Source of the DNA: Armatimonadota bacterium | Lineage (GTDB): Bacteria > Armatimonadota > SYMT01 | Reading direction: 5' to 3' | Length of the DNA stretch: 8,964 nt | Assembly: GCA_020696885.1 (NCBI GenBank) | Contig: JAJFMS010000135.1 | Location: 1 to 8,964, forward strand | In this document: piece by piece, positions 1 to 6,430 of the stretch | Layout of the letters: each line of letters starts with the position of its first letter | How positions within the stretch are numbered: the stretch's first letter is position 1 | Notes under the pieces: generated by a model | Told to the model about the DNA's origin: nothing | Database searches by the model: none | The model's input: only the letters and a program-made list of their open reading frames with translations | Made by a program: the position numbers and the translations under genes

Positions 1-70
1 GCCGTTCCCTGTAGCCGGCGTGTCGCCGGACCGCCGGTGTCCTCAAGGTTCGTGAACCCTCCCGCCAAGC

Positions 71-119
71 CGCGCCCCGGTGCTGGCACGGGGGCACCTC
101 GTGCCAGCCCCGGGGCGCG
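71..119. terminator. Strong GC hairpin, possible terminator
   Basis: Arms 71-90 and 100-119 pair over 19 of 20 positions (one T/C mismatch at 81/109) around a nine-base loop. It lies second in line downstream of the glycosyltransferase gene. There is no poly-U run on either strand, so intrinsic termination is not certain; it could also protect the 3' end of a transcript. Confidence 0.45.
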
Positions 120-142
120 ATCGCGGTGTAGCGCAAACGGCG

Positions 143-185
143 AACGCGTGCCTTCGCCTCAACGTTCGAGGCGAAGGCACGCGTT
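143..185 (-). terminator. Perfect 18-bp hairpin after the glycosyltransferase gene
   Basis: Arms AACGCGTGCCTTCGCCTC (143-160) and its exact complement (168-185) enclose a seven-base loop. The hairpin begins 29 bases after the TAG stop at 215, the expected place for the terminator of the polysaccharide gene pair. On the minus strand it is followed by CGCCGTTTGCGC, with only a short T run. Its symmetry means it could act in both directions. Confidence 0.6.
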
Positions 186-214
186 GAATCCGGCGCTGTT
201 CTAACGGACTGCGC

Positions 215-2530
215 CTATTTCCACTGGATCCGCGGGCCGTGGCGCAGCACGTGCGCCAGGGCGACTAGGGCGGCCCAGTTGAGCATGCAGAACGCGCCGC
301 AGGCGTTGACCAGCCGAGAGCGGCGCCAGGCGGCTTGCGCCAGGCCCAGGCCGCCGGCCCCGTACAGCCCCACCTGCGCCAGCAGGGCGAGCATGTAGAA
401 CGGATGAGCCGCCGCCAGCACGGCGGAGGCCGCGAAGAGCACCGCCAGCGCCAGCGGAATGAACAGCCGGCACAGCTTGTGGCTGATCAGCGTGAAGGCG
501 AGCTTCCCCCGCCAGGGCAGGTAGAGCGGCCAGAACTGGGAGAGCAACTGGTAGTTACCCACCAGCGTACGCACCTTGCGACGGAACTCCGTGTACGGGT
601 CTCGCATCACCTCGTAGACGCGCGCTTCCGGCTCCCACTCCACCCGATAGCCGGCGGCGCGGGCGTAGAGCGCCAGGGTGACGTCCTCGCAGTAGCTGCC
701 GGGAGGGATATCCCGGAACACCTCGCGGCGGATGGCGAAGAAGGCGCCGGAGACGCCGGTCAGGAGCCCGAGCTGCGCTTCCATGCGGCGCACGGAGCGC
801 TCGTACCGCCAGTAGAGGCCGGTGCACTCGCTGGAGGCGCCGCCGGAGCGGTCCACCAGCGTCATCTCGGCGCCCGCCACCCCGACTTTAGGATCCGCGA
901 AGTGGGCCACGAGGCGGCGCACCGCGTCCCGATCGACTCGCTGCCGCGCGTCGGAGAGCAGCAGAACGTCACCGGTCACCAGCGGAACGGTCCGGTTGAT
1001 GGCCACCGACTTCCCGATATTCTCGTCGTAAGCCACCAGGTGCACCCGCGGGTTCGCCGCCGCGATCTCCGCCACTGCTTCGTTCGTGCCGTCCGTCGAC
1101 TGGTCCGACGCCACGAAGATCTCCAGCCGGTCCGCCGGATAGTCCTGCCGGAGCAGGTCGTCCAGCTTCGTGCGGATGCTCTCGACCTCGTTGCGAACCG
1201 TCAGGATCACGGAAACGCGCGGATAAGCTTCTCCCGTCGTGGTACGATCCGCCGTGCCGCGGATTCCGCGCCAGGCGCGGAGCAGCAGCGGGTAGCCGAA
1301 ATACGTATAGAAGAGGTAGCCGGTGGCTACCCAGAACGTTACTTCCCACAGAGACATCTCGTGCCTCCTCCTATGTTCATACAGGCCGGTGTACCGGCCG
1401 ATCATTGCTTCCATGCTGTAGCGGGCCGCCACCACAGACCGGCCCGTGCGTCCCATCTGTTCCCGCAGCTCCGGGCGCCGCAGCAGCTCACCCAGGGCCT
1501 TCGCCACCAGCTCCGGCCGGGACGGCGGCACCAGCAGCCCGGTGCGCCCGTCCGAAACCACTTCCGGGGTGCCGCCCACCGCGGTCGCCACCACCGGAAG
1601 CGCCATCGCCATCGCTTCCAACAGCGTGAGCGACGTGCCCTCGGTCAACGAGGGCAGGCAGAAAACGTCCATCGCTCCCAGGAGCCGTGGAATGTCGGTG
1701 CGCTCGCCCACAAAGAGCGTGCGGTCCTGGATCGATAGCTCGGCGGCTAGCGCCTCGAGGGGGCCGCGCAGCGCGCCGTCACCCACGATGAGCAGCCGCG
1801 CCTCCGGGCAGCTCGGAGCCACCTGCGCGAACGCCCGCAGCAGGGTGGCCTGGTCCTTCTCCGGCGAGAGCCGCGCCACCGTGCCGATGACCGGCGCACC
1901 GGCGGATAGCCCTAGCTCGGCGCGGGTCCGCCAGCGCTCCGGCGAAGGGGTGAACTGCTGGAGGTCCACGCCGTTCAAAATGGTGTGGAGCACGTCCCCA
2001 TCGGCCCAGCGACCCGCGGTGACGCCGCGGGCGATATCATCGGACACGGCCACCACGGCGCGCGCGCGGCGCATCAGGTATCGACCCAGCAGCGCGGTGG
2101 GTCCGCCGTCCCAGTGCGAAACACCGTGCTTCGTGTAGACGAGGCGCGCCTGCGGCGCCAGGAGGGTAGCGAGCCCGCCGTACATCAGCGCCTTCCGGTT
2201 GTGGCAGTGGACCACCCGCACATCCCGCGACCGGAGCAGCTCCGCCAGCCGGGTCACCGTGCGCGGGTTCCAGCCCTCAGGCGCTCCCAGGCACTCCACG
2301 GCAAAACCCTGCTCCCGCAGGCGATCGGCCAACCACCCACCGCCCTGCAGCGAGATCACCAGCGGGAGGTAGCGCTCGGAGTCGAGGCGCTCCACCAGCC
2401 GCGCGCACAGGACCTCCTGCCCGCCCGTGTCCAGGCTGCGGACCACCTGCGCTACGACGACGCGGTCTGTCCGAACCCGGGCGCGCGTTTCCGGCGCTGC
2501 CGCCGGGGCGCTAACGGCCTGCGACGGCAT
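215..2530 (-). CDS. Fused glycosyltransferase: GT4 (N-terminal) plus membrane GT2 (C-terminal), 771 aa
   Basis: Two complete glycosyltransferases share one reading frame. Residues ~23-385 form a GT-B fold GT4 enzyme: an N-terminal Rossmann domain with a DTGGQE loop (34-39), then a donor-binding domain with GTVARLSPEKD (216-226), VGDG (249-252) and the EX7E motif (E297, E305) that binds the nucleotide-sugar. Residues 392-771 form a GT2 enzyme of the cellulose-synthase-like type: one membrane segment (~394-414), a GT-A domain with SVILTVRNE (440-448), DAR in place of the usual DAD/DAN motif (527-529) and a CED acidic motif (614-616), then about three membrane helices (~689-763). The product should be membrane-bound at the cytoplasmic face and build a surface glycan; the sugars cannot be read from sequence. 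The ATG at 2530 has GGGGAAG a few bases upstream and lies 20 bp inside the preceding ligase gene, which suggests co-translation. The fusion may be real or hide a frameshift (see the internal start site). Confidence 0.88.
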   Translation of the reverse strand: MPSQAVSAPAAAPETRARVRTDRVVVAQVVRSLDTGGQEVLCARLVERLDSERYLPLVISLQGGGWLADRLREQGFAVECLGAPEGWNPRTVTRLAELLRSRDVRVVHCHNRKALMYGGLATLLAPQARLVYTKHGVSHWDGGPTALLGRYLMRRARAVVAVSDDIARGVTAGRWADGDVLHTILNGVDLQQFTPSPERWRTRAELGLSAGAPVIGTVARLSPEKDQATLLRAFAQVAPSCPEARLLIVGDGALRGPLEALAAELSIQDRTLFVGERTDIPRLLGAMDVFCLPSLTEGTSLTLLEAMAMALPVVATAVGGTPEVVSDGRTGLLVPPSRPELVAKALGELLRRPELREQMGRTGRSVVAARYSMEAMIGRYTGLYEHRRRHEMSLWEVTFWVATGYLFYTYFGYPLLLRAWRGIRGTADRTTTGEAYPRVSVILTVRNEVESIRTKLDDLLRQDYPADRLEIFVASDQSTDGTNEAVAEIAAANPRVHLVAYDENIGKSVAINRTVPLVTGDVLLLSDARQRVDRDAVRRLVAHFADPKVGVAGAEMTLVDRSGGASSECTGLYWRYERSVRRMEAQLGLLTGVSGAFFAIRREVFRDIPPGSYCEDVTLALYARAAGYRVEWEPEARVYEVMRDPYTEFRRKVRTLVGNYQLLSQFWPLYLPWRGKLAFTLISHKLCRLFIPLALAVLFAASAVLAAAHPFYMLALLAQVGLYGAGGLGLAQAAWRRSRLVNACGAFCMLNWAALVALAHVLRHGPRIQWK
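1355..1372 (-). promoter_or_regulatory. Internal Shine-Dalgarno and ATG at the GT4/GT2 junction
   Basis: Reading the minus strand, AGGAGGAGG (1372-1364) is followed after six bases by ATG (1357-1355), which is codon 392 of the fused frame. The Shine-Dalgarno is encoded as the Arg-Arg-Arg of residues 387-389. An ORF from this ATG to the stop at 215 would give a 380-residue stand-alone GT2 enzyme beginning MSLWEV. In one neighbouring frame, TGA (1379-1377) and TAG (1373-1371) lie just before the Shine-Dalgarno, where a free-standing GT4 gene would be expected to stop. The site therefore looks like an ordinary gene boundary from which the stop has been lost from frame. Confidence 0.7.
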
Positions 2531-3896
2531 ACGCTTCCCCCAACGGCTCCAGAGGCAGCCGCGAGATCACCGGCCGGTGCTTGCCGCTGGCCGTGCGCGG
2601 AATTTCATCTACGATCCGGAAGTCCAGCCGGACCGCCGGGCCCAGACGGGCCTGGAGGTCGTTCTGCAGCGGCGTCAGTAGCTCCGGGCGATAGCCGGCA
2701 GCCGGCTTGAGGCGCACTTCCACGCGGTCCAGCGCGTCCTGCTCCACCTGGAACTCCTCGACCCACGGATAGTCTTTAAAGAACATCGGGACGAAGACGC
2801 CGGAGATGTGTCGACCGTCCGGGGTGCGGAGCACGTCCAGCGTCCGGCCGAACACCTCTTCGATGAGCGGGAGCCCGCGACCGCAGGCGCAGGTGCGGTC
2901 CGAGGCCACCGCCAGGTCCCCGTTGCGGTAGCGGAGAAACGGCATCGCGTGGTTGTGGAGGTCGGTCACCACCACCTCACCCACCTCGCCGGGGCGAGCC
3001 GGGCGACCGTCCCGCAAGATCTCCACGTACAGGTTCTCGGCCGTCAGGTGCAGGCCGCGGTGCTGCTCGCACTCCATGGCGATCAGCATCACCTCGCGGC
3101 ACCCGTACAGCTCGTAGATCGGGGCGCGGAAGACCGCTTCGATCGTCTCCCGCTGGTGCGGGAGCAGCTTCTCCGCGGTGCCGATGATCCCACGCGGCGC
3201 CCAGACCTGCGCCCCCGTCTCCGCGATGTAGCGAGCGAACAGGTAGAGCGAGTAGGAGTAGCCGATCAGCACCTCGGGCCGCCGGCGGTTCAGCTCGGAC
3301 AGGTATTCCGCCATCGTCTCCGGCGACATCCGGTAGCTGTTGGCGTAGTGGTGGTTCAGCGCCCAGTGCCAGGCAGTCCGCTTCAGGGTGCTGAGGCGGG
3401 AGCCCGGCCGCATCGGCTCGCCCCAGAGGTGAAACTCGCGGCGCCCCAGGCCGCTGCCGGCCCACATGTTGCCCCGCAGGTGCGCCGCCTGGCGCCACTC
3501 GTAGGAGTTGCGATCCAGCAGGTAACGCATCGGCTCGCCGGTGGAGCCGCCCGTGCCGTTGGAGTAGAGCCGCGCCGGATCGTGATTACGGGCTCGCAGC
3601 TCCTCCTGGCATCGGACGAAGTCTCGCTTCTCCATCAGGGGCAGCCGGGCGTAATCCTCGGGCGTGCGGAGGTCCTGCGGCGTGATGCCCAGCTCCTGGA
3701 AGCGAGCGCGGTGGAACGGCACCTGCTCGTAGGCATGGCGGAGGAGCGCGCCCAGCTCCCGCCATTGCAGCTCCCGGACCGCGTCGGGCGAAAGCCACTG
3801 GCTCTCCGAAAGGGAGTCCACGTAGTCGAACGTCTTCCGTCCGGCAAGACGCTGGTCGTAGAAGCGGTAAAGCGGCGCGCGCCAGTTGCAACCCAT
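2511..3896 (-). CDS. PaaK/CapK-like adenylate-forming enzyme (phenylacetate-CoA ligase family)
   Basis: A 461-residue protein of the ANL (AMP-binding) superfamily, closest in pattern to phenylacetate-CoA ligase and the CapK proteins of capsule clusters. Seen motifs: the Gly/Ser/Thr-rich nucleotide loop YSNGTGGSTGEP (111-122), YGCRE (264-268) at the place of the family YGxTE motif, YRNGD (323-327), and a C-terminal TASGKHRPV (435-443) whose K439 fits the conserved catalytic lysine. A CACGRGLP segment (336-343) resembles that of PaaK relatives. The family activates a carboxylic acid with ATP to an acyl-adenylate and usually passes it to CoA; the acid used here is unknown. Overlap with a glycosyltransferase gene favours a role in modifying or building a surface polysaccharide rather than phenylacetate breakdown. 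The ATG at 3896 is the first possible start after an in-frame TGA 24 bases upstream. The Shine-Dalgarno is weak (GAAGG, ~13 bases away). Confidence 0.88.
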   Translation of the reverse strand: MGCNWRAPLYRFYDQRLAGRKTFDYVDSLSESQWLSPDAVRELQWRELGALLRHAYEQVPFHRARFQELGITPQDLRTPEDYARLPLMEKRDFVRCQEELRARNHDPARLYSNGTGGSTGEPMRYLLDRNSYEWRQAAHLRGNMWAGSGLGRREFHLWGEPMRPGSRLSTLKRTAWHWALNHHYANSYRMSPETMAEYLSELNRRRPEVLIGYSYSLYLFARYIAETGAQVWAPRGIIGTAEKLLPHQRETIEAVFRAPIYELYGCREVMLIAMECEQHRGLHLTAENLYVEILRDGRPARPGEVGEVVVTDLHNHAMPFLRYRNGDLAVASDRTCACGRGLPLIEEVFGRTLDVLRTPDGRHISGVFVPMFFKDYPWVEEFQVEQDALDRVEVRLKPAAGYRPELLTPLQNDLQARLGPAVRLDFRIVDEIPRTASGKHRPVISRLPLEPLGEAYAVAGR

Positions 3897-4193
3897 CGCG
3901 TTGGATTCGCCTTCACGTCAACTCGCCTCGCAGCCCGAGGCGGGAGAGCTCTGGTGCAGATACCTGCTCTCGGTGACCGGCGCGCTAGCGGCCCAGCGGA
4001 AGATTGGACGGTCATCCAGGGAAAGGATCTGACGGCGAGATTTACCCGGGGTATCGGTTCCTAAACGTGGTGGGGAGCCGTTCCTGCACAGGGCCAAGCC
4101 GAGTCACCGCCAGTTGCGGCGGAGTCAGGCCGAGGCCGCGATGGCGGACTTGCGGTTGGATGGTGAGCGACTGGGATGCCACTCGCCAGGAGA

Positions 4194-4260
4194 GGTGCCG
4201 GAGTGCCAACGGCAAGTGGACGCCGCTGCCTGGCCCCACACCGCCGCCACTCCCCTCCTT
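4194..4260 (+). repeat. Imperfect direct repeat, copy A (~65 bp)
   Basis: This block aligns with 4382-4445 at roughly 70 percent identity by eye. It shares the exact blocks CGGAGTGC, GTGGACGCCGC and CCCACACCGCCGC in the same order, and it runs straight into the left palindrome of the inverted pair. Confidence 0.6.
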
Positions 4261-4346
4261 GGCAAGGAGGGGCTGGGGGCGGTCTTTCCGGTCACGGCAA
4301 CCGTACTCGACAGAACCTCCCCCTGCCCCTCCTTGGCAAGGAGGGG
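4252..4346. repeat. REP-like inverted pair (REPIN/BIME-type) of identical palindromes
   Basis: Two identical 21-base palindromes lie at 4252-4272 and 4326-4346, each made of arm CCCCTCCTTG, one central base and the complementary arm CAAGGAGGGG. Each has an inward-facing tail: CTGGGGGCGGT (4273-4283) and, on the opposite strand, CAGGGGGAGGT (4325-4315). The two units are therefore in inverted orientation with about 30 bases between the tails. Each can fold alone, or the pair can form one long stem of about 32 positions. Palindrome plus asymmetric tail, in inverted doublets between genes, is the layout of REPIN/BIME elements. No transposase gene is in the window. Confidence 0.7.
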
Positions 4347-4348
4347 AG

Positions 4349-4376
4349 ACCCTCGCTCAAAGGTGAGGGTGGGGGT
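4349..4376 (+). repeat. Degenerate third REP-like palindrome
   Basis: Arms ACCCTCGC (4349-4356) and GTGAGGGT (4363-4370) pair over eight positions with one G-T wobble around a six-base loop, followed by GGGGGTCG. The hairpin plus GGGGG tail resembles the unit at 4252-4283 in the same orientation, with a diverged arm sequence. It directly abuts the inverted pair. Confidence 0.45.
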
Positions 4377-4381
4377 CGATT

Positions 4382-4445
4382 GGTGTCGGAGTGCTAATGA
4401 TGTGTGGACGCCGCCTTATCCCACACCGCCGCTCCGCCCATCCTT
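4382..4445 (+). repeat. Imperfect direct repeat, copy B (~65 bp)
   Basis: Second copy of the block at 4194-4260, lying just after the degenerate third palindrome. It ends in CCATCCTTAAGCGGG, which may be the worn remains of another palindrome at the position where copy A meets an intact one. The whole 4194-4445 region therefore looks like a partial tandem duplication of a larger unit. Confidence 0.55.
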
Positions 4446-4501
4446 AAGCGGGAGTTCCTGTCCTGCTCTTCGCAGCCTACCGCTCGGGTCGTTCCGAACG
4501 C

Positions 4502-4918
4502 CTACTTCCGGTCTGCCGCCGGTAAGGCCGATTGCGCGGCGAGGTAGTCCTCGGCGATCAAGACGGCGGCATAGTCATCCACCGGGATCGGAGGCGTCTG
4601 GAGGGTGGTGGGCACCAGGCGTCGCCAGCCGCGCCGCGGGTGCTCCTGGAAGTAGCGGGTACGTGCCCGGAGCGTGGTGTTCACCTCCGGGAAGACTTCC
4701 AGCGGCAGGCGGATCTCGGAGAGCGCGGCGCCGACCCGCTTCCCCGCGGTGCCGTCGCCCACTACCAGGAGCTCAGGGCGGTGGGCCTTGTTCCACTCCC
4801 GCACCACGGCGGCCACGGTGCTGGTGGGCACCACGCCGCGGGCCAGGATTCCACGCTCGGAATCGACGACGGCCAGTCCGCATTTCTCCCGGCCGGGATC
4901 TACTGCCAGCACGCGCAC
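4502..4918 (-). CDS. YqgF/RuvX-like RNase H-fold nuclease (pre-16S rRNA-processing nuclease family)
   Basis: A 138-residue protein of the YqgF/RuvX group. Visible family features are VLAVDPGREKCGLAVVD (3-19) with the first catalytic acid D7, LLVVGDGT (50-57), EVNTT (78-82) at the place of the second acidic site, and PVDDYAAVLIAE (112-123) with the last acidic residues. YqgF/RuvX proteins are implicated in 16S rRNA 5'-end maturation, and some act on Holliday junctions. The EVNTT and RRLVPTTLQTPP pattern suggests the variant found beside DUF3084 genes in Cyanobacteria and related lineages, recalled rather than checked. I start it at GTG 4918, four bases after the DUF3084 stop, with AGG seven bases upstream. 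The frame stays open to an ATG at 5068, but the added residues are Ser/Thr/Arg-rich, lie inside the DUF3084 gene and look like its shadow. GTG at 4912 is an alternative start. Confidence 0.85.
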   Translation of the reverse strand: MRVLAVDPGREKCGLAVVDSERGILARGVVPTSTVAAVVREWNKAHRPELLVVGDGTAGKRVGAALSEIRLPLEVFPEVNTTLRARTRYFQEHPRRGWRRLVPTTLQTPPIPVDDYAAVLIAEDYLAAQSALPAADRK

Positions 4919-4922
4919 GCGA

Positions 4923-6263
4923 CTACCTGATGGACGAGGAAGAGGAGGTGTTCTGGGTCCGCACGTCGAGGTAGATGTTGAGGGGACCCGAGCGGAGAGT
5001 GTCTTGCTTGGCGAGCGCCGCGACGGTGACGAAGCCGCCAACCGCCTTGATCTTGTGGCACGCATCAAGCAGTTGTTTATAACTCAGCTCCCCGACCGAG
5101 TCGCCCCCGGCCGCCATTTCACGGGCGGAAGCAGCGGGGCCTACCTTGGTCTGCAGGAAGAAAACCAGCTCGGCCAGCAGGTCCCCCTCTTCCGCGGCGC
5201 CATCCACCAGGCGGCTGGCGATCACCTCATCCTTCTGGAAGACGCGATCGTTCACGTACCAGTCGAGGCGCAGCGGCACGGTACCGCCCGCCACGCAATT
5301 CTCGTGGGCCACCACGCGGAGCACCAGGTCTTTTCCCCGCTCCCGGGCCGCGCGCTGCGCGATCCATTCCTGGAAAGCATTGAGCGTGGAGGACCGATTA
5401 TCCGGATACCCGTTCGGCGCCACCCAGCGCACGCGTTTCAGCCCGCGCTCGTTCACCTGATCCCGGGAGCCGGCGATGGCAATCTGAATGATCCGCCGGA
5501 GCACGTCGGCGGGCGGATCGGCCGGAATCGGCAGCGCTTTGCCGATCAACTGCCCCTGCCGGAAGACGTACTCTTCCTTCCGGTAGTTATTGGCAAGCTG
5601 CTGGAGGGTGACCACGTCCGACCGGAGCGTGCGCACGGTGGTCTGCAGCGCCTGGAGATCGCGACGAAGAGTCAGCCCCTCCTTCTCCAGCCGGGTGTTG
5701 GTGCTCTGTAAGACGGCGCTGCTCTTCACCAGCTCGCCGTTCTTGGCTTTGAGGTCGCCGTTGCTCGCCCGGAGCTCGGTGTTCTGGCCCTGGAGGGACT
5801 GGTTGGAGGTGGTGAGCTGCCGGTTGCTGGCAGTGAGCCCCTTGTTGTCCCCTTCCAGCTTGGTGTTGGTGGCCTGAAGCTTCCGATTCTCCTCGATGAA
5901 CCGGCCGTTGGCCTGCGCCAACACGGTATTCCGCTTCTGGAGCGCCTCGTTCTGACGGGTGCCCTCGGCGATCTCGGTGTCGAGCCGGCTGTTCTCGCCC
6001 CGTAGCGCGGCGTTCTGCGCGTTCAGCTTCTCCCCTTGCGTCACAACGCGCCGGAAGCCCGGCACAGCGGCCATGGCGATCCCGAACGTCACCGCAGCGA
6101 TCAGCACGCCGGTGATCACCGTGAGGAGGATGGCGGTGTGTTTCGGACGGAGGCCGAACACGCTGAGTCGCTTCTTGCCCAGGCGGCGACCCAGCAGGTC
6201 GCCCAGGTACGCGATGTACCCGCACAGGGCCAGAAGCAACAGGATGAGAACAGCAGTGCCCAT
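4923..6263 (-). CDS. DUF3084-family membrane-anchored coiled-coil protein
   Basis: A 446-residue protein of unknown function. Residues ~3-20 and ~43-67 are hydrophobic membrane segments; between them GDLLGRRLGKKRLSVFGLRP (21-40) is a basic linker that matches my memory of the DUF3084 signature. Residues ~77-230 form a long coiled coil of heptads with Asn at the first position and Leu at the fourth. Residues ~235-446 form a globular C-terminal region with no catalytic motif I recognise, ending in a Ser-rich tail (439-444). The likely topology is a short anchor with the coil and C-terminal domain on one side of the inner membrane; which side is not clear. The ATG at 6263 is preceded by GGAG about 12 bases upstream. 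The gene is coupled to the YqgF-like gene and lies downstream of the LPS-export genes, but after a hairpin and a repeat-rich gap, so it probably has its own promoter. Confidence 0.87.
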   Translation of the reverse strand: MGTAVLILLLLALCGYIAYLGDLLGRRLGKKRLSVFGLRPKHTAILLTVITGVLIAAVTFGIAMAAVPGFRRVVTQGEKLNAQNAALRGENSRLDTEIAEGTRQNEALQKRNTVLAQANGRFIEENRKLQATNTKLEGDNKGLTASNRQLTTSNQSLQGQNTELRASNGDLKAKNGELVKSSAVLQSTNTRLEKEGLTLRRDLQALQTTVRTLRSDVVTLQQLANNYRKEEYVFRQGQLIGKALPIPADPPADVLRRIIQIAIAGSRDQVNERGLKRVRWVAPNGYPDNRSSTLNAFQEWIAQRAARERGKDLVLRVVAHENCVAGGTVPLRLDWYVNDRVFQKDEVIASRLVDGAAEEGDLLAELVFFLQTKVGPAASAREMAAGGDSVGELSYKQLLDACHKIKAVGGFVTVAALAKQDTLRSGPLNIYLDVRTQNTSSSSSIR

Positions 6264-6343
6264 GTAACAAAGGCTCTCCGGGGCACGAGCAGAGCGGATG
6301 CCGAGGGGAAACGGGAATGGAGCCGGAGGAGAGCGCCGGGATG

Positions 6344-6372
6344 ATTATCGGCTCTCCATTAACTATACGCAA
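6344..6372 (-). promoter_or_regulatory. Candidate sigma-70-type promoter for the DUF3084 gene
   Basis: Minus strand: TTGCGT (6372-6367) as -35, a 17-base spacer, and GATAAT (6349-6344) as -10, matching three and five of six consensus positions. It sits in the only AT-rich patch of this gap and would give a leader of about 70 bases before the ATG at 6263. TATAGT (6366-6361) is an alternative -10 but lacks a -35 at the right distance. Consensus matching in a GC-rich genome is weak evidence. Confidence 0.4.
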
Positions 6373-6393
6373 AGTAGCGGCAGGGGTTTCCCC

Positions 6394-6430
6394 GGTGTTG
6401 GGTGTTGGGTACCGGCGTTAGGTGCTGGGT
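6394..6430 (+). repeat. Heptamer array GGTGTTG-type, left of a palindrome
   Basis: GGTGTTG occurs twice in tandem (6394-6407), then GGTACC, then the related heptamers GGCGTTA (6414-6420) and GGTGCTG (6421-6427) and a final GGT. The pattern looks like an eroding seven-base tandem repeat, similar in style to the short tandemly repeated sequences described in cyanobacteria. Confidence 0.6.

Larger units (their letters stand above)
1..214. other. Non-coding left edge rich in hairpins
   Basis: I find no credible gene here. The stretch after the glycosyltransferase stop (TAG at 217-215) contains a 6-bp hairpin (15-29, arms CCGGCG/CGCCGG), a 5-bp hairpin (47-58, arms GGTTC/GAACC) and two much stronger ones listed separately. 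It looks like an intergenic termination region; any neighbour to the left is outside the window. Confidence 0.6.
3897..4501. other. 605-bp intergenic region with REP-like palindromes and direct repeats
   Basis: No credible gene on either strand: open frames here are of low complexity or shadows, and no tRNA-like cloverleaf was noticed. The left part (3897-4190), upstream of the ligase gene, should hold its promoter, but I found no convincing -35/-10 pair. A 7-bp hairpin (3924-3942, arms CGCCTCG/CGAGGCG) lies in the probable leader of the ligase gene. The right part (4194-4445) holds the repeats listed separately, which also lie just downstream of the YqgF-like gene and may help end its transcript. 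Confidence 0.6.

Noticed and set aside
335..1738. Long plus-strand open frame opposite the glycosyltransferase gene (467 codons)
   Set aside because: Its translation is rich in Arg, His and Gln with no domain, and it mirrors the GC-rich codons of the well-supported minus-strand gene.
2808..4064. Long plus-strand open frame opposite the PaaK/CapK-like gene
   Set aside because: Same low-information composition; the opposite strand carries clear ANL motifs.
4036..4067. Possible promoter for the ligase gene (TTTAGG / TAAATC, minus strand)
   Set aside because: The spacer is only 15 bases and the -10 matches three of six positions.
4252..4346. CRISPR array from the repeated palindromes
   Set aside because: There are only two exact copies, in inverted orientation, with no regular spacers and no cas genes.
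4490..4500. Palindrome CGTTCCGAACG just downstream of the YqgF-like stop as a terminator
   Set aside because: A one-base loop cannot form a stable hairpin and there is no T run.
4114..4974. Plus-strand open frame over the repeat region and YqgF-like gene
   Set aside because: Its translation is Pro/Arg/Ser-rich, runs through the palindromes and is antisense to a recognised gene.
4919..5068. Upstream ATG extending the YqgF-like protein by 50 residues
   Set aside because: The added part overlaps the DUF3084 gene, is Ser/Thr/Arg-rich, and the conserved domain begins right after the GTG at 4918, which has a Shine-Dalgarno-like AGG.
6272..6357. GGAGAGCC (minus strand) occurring both before the DUF3084 ATG and in the candidate promoter spacer
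   Set aside because: An eight-base match in GC-rich DNA is likely by chance, and one copy is simply the ribosome-binding region.
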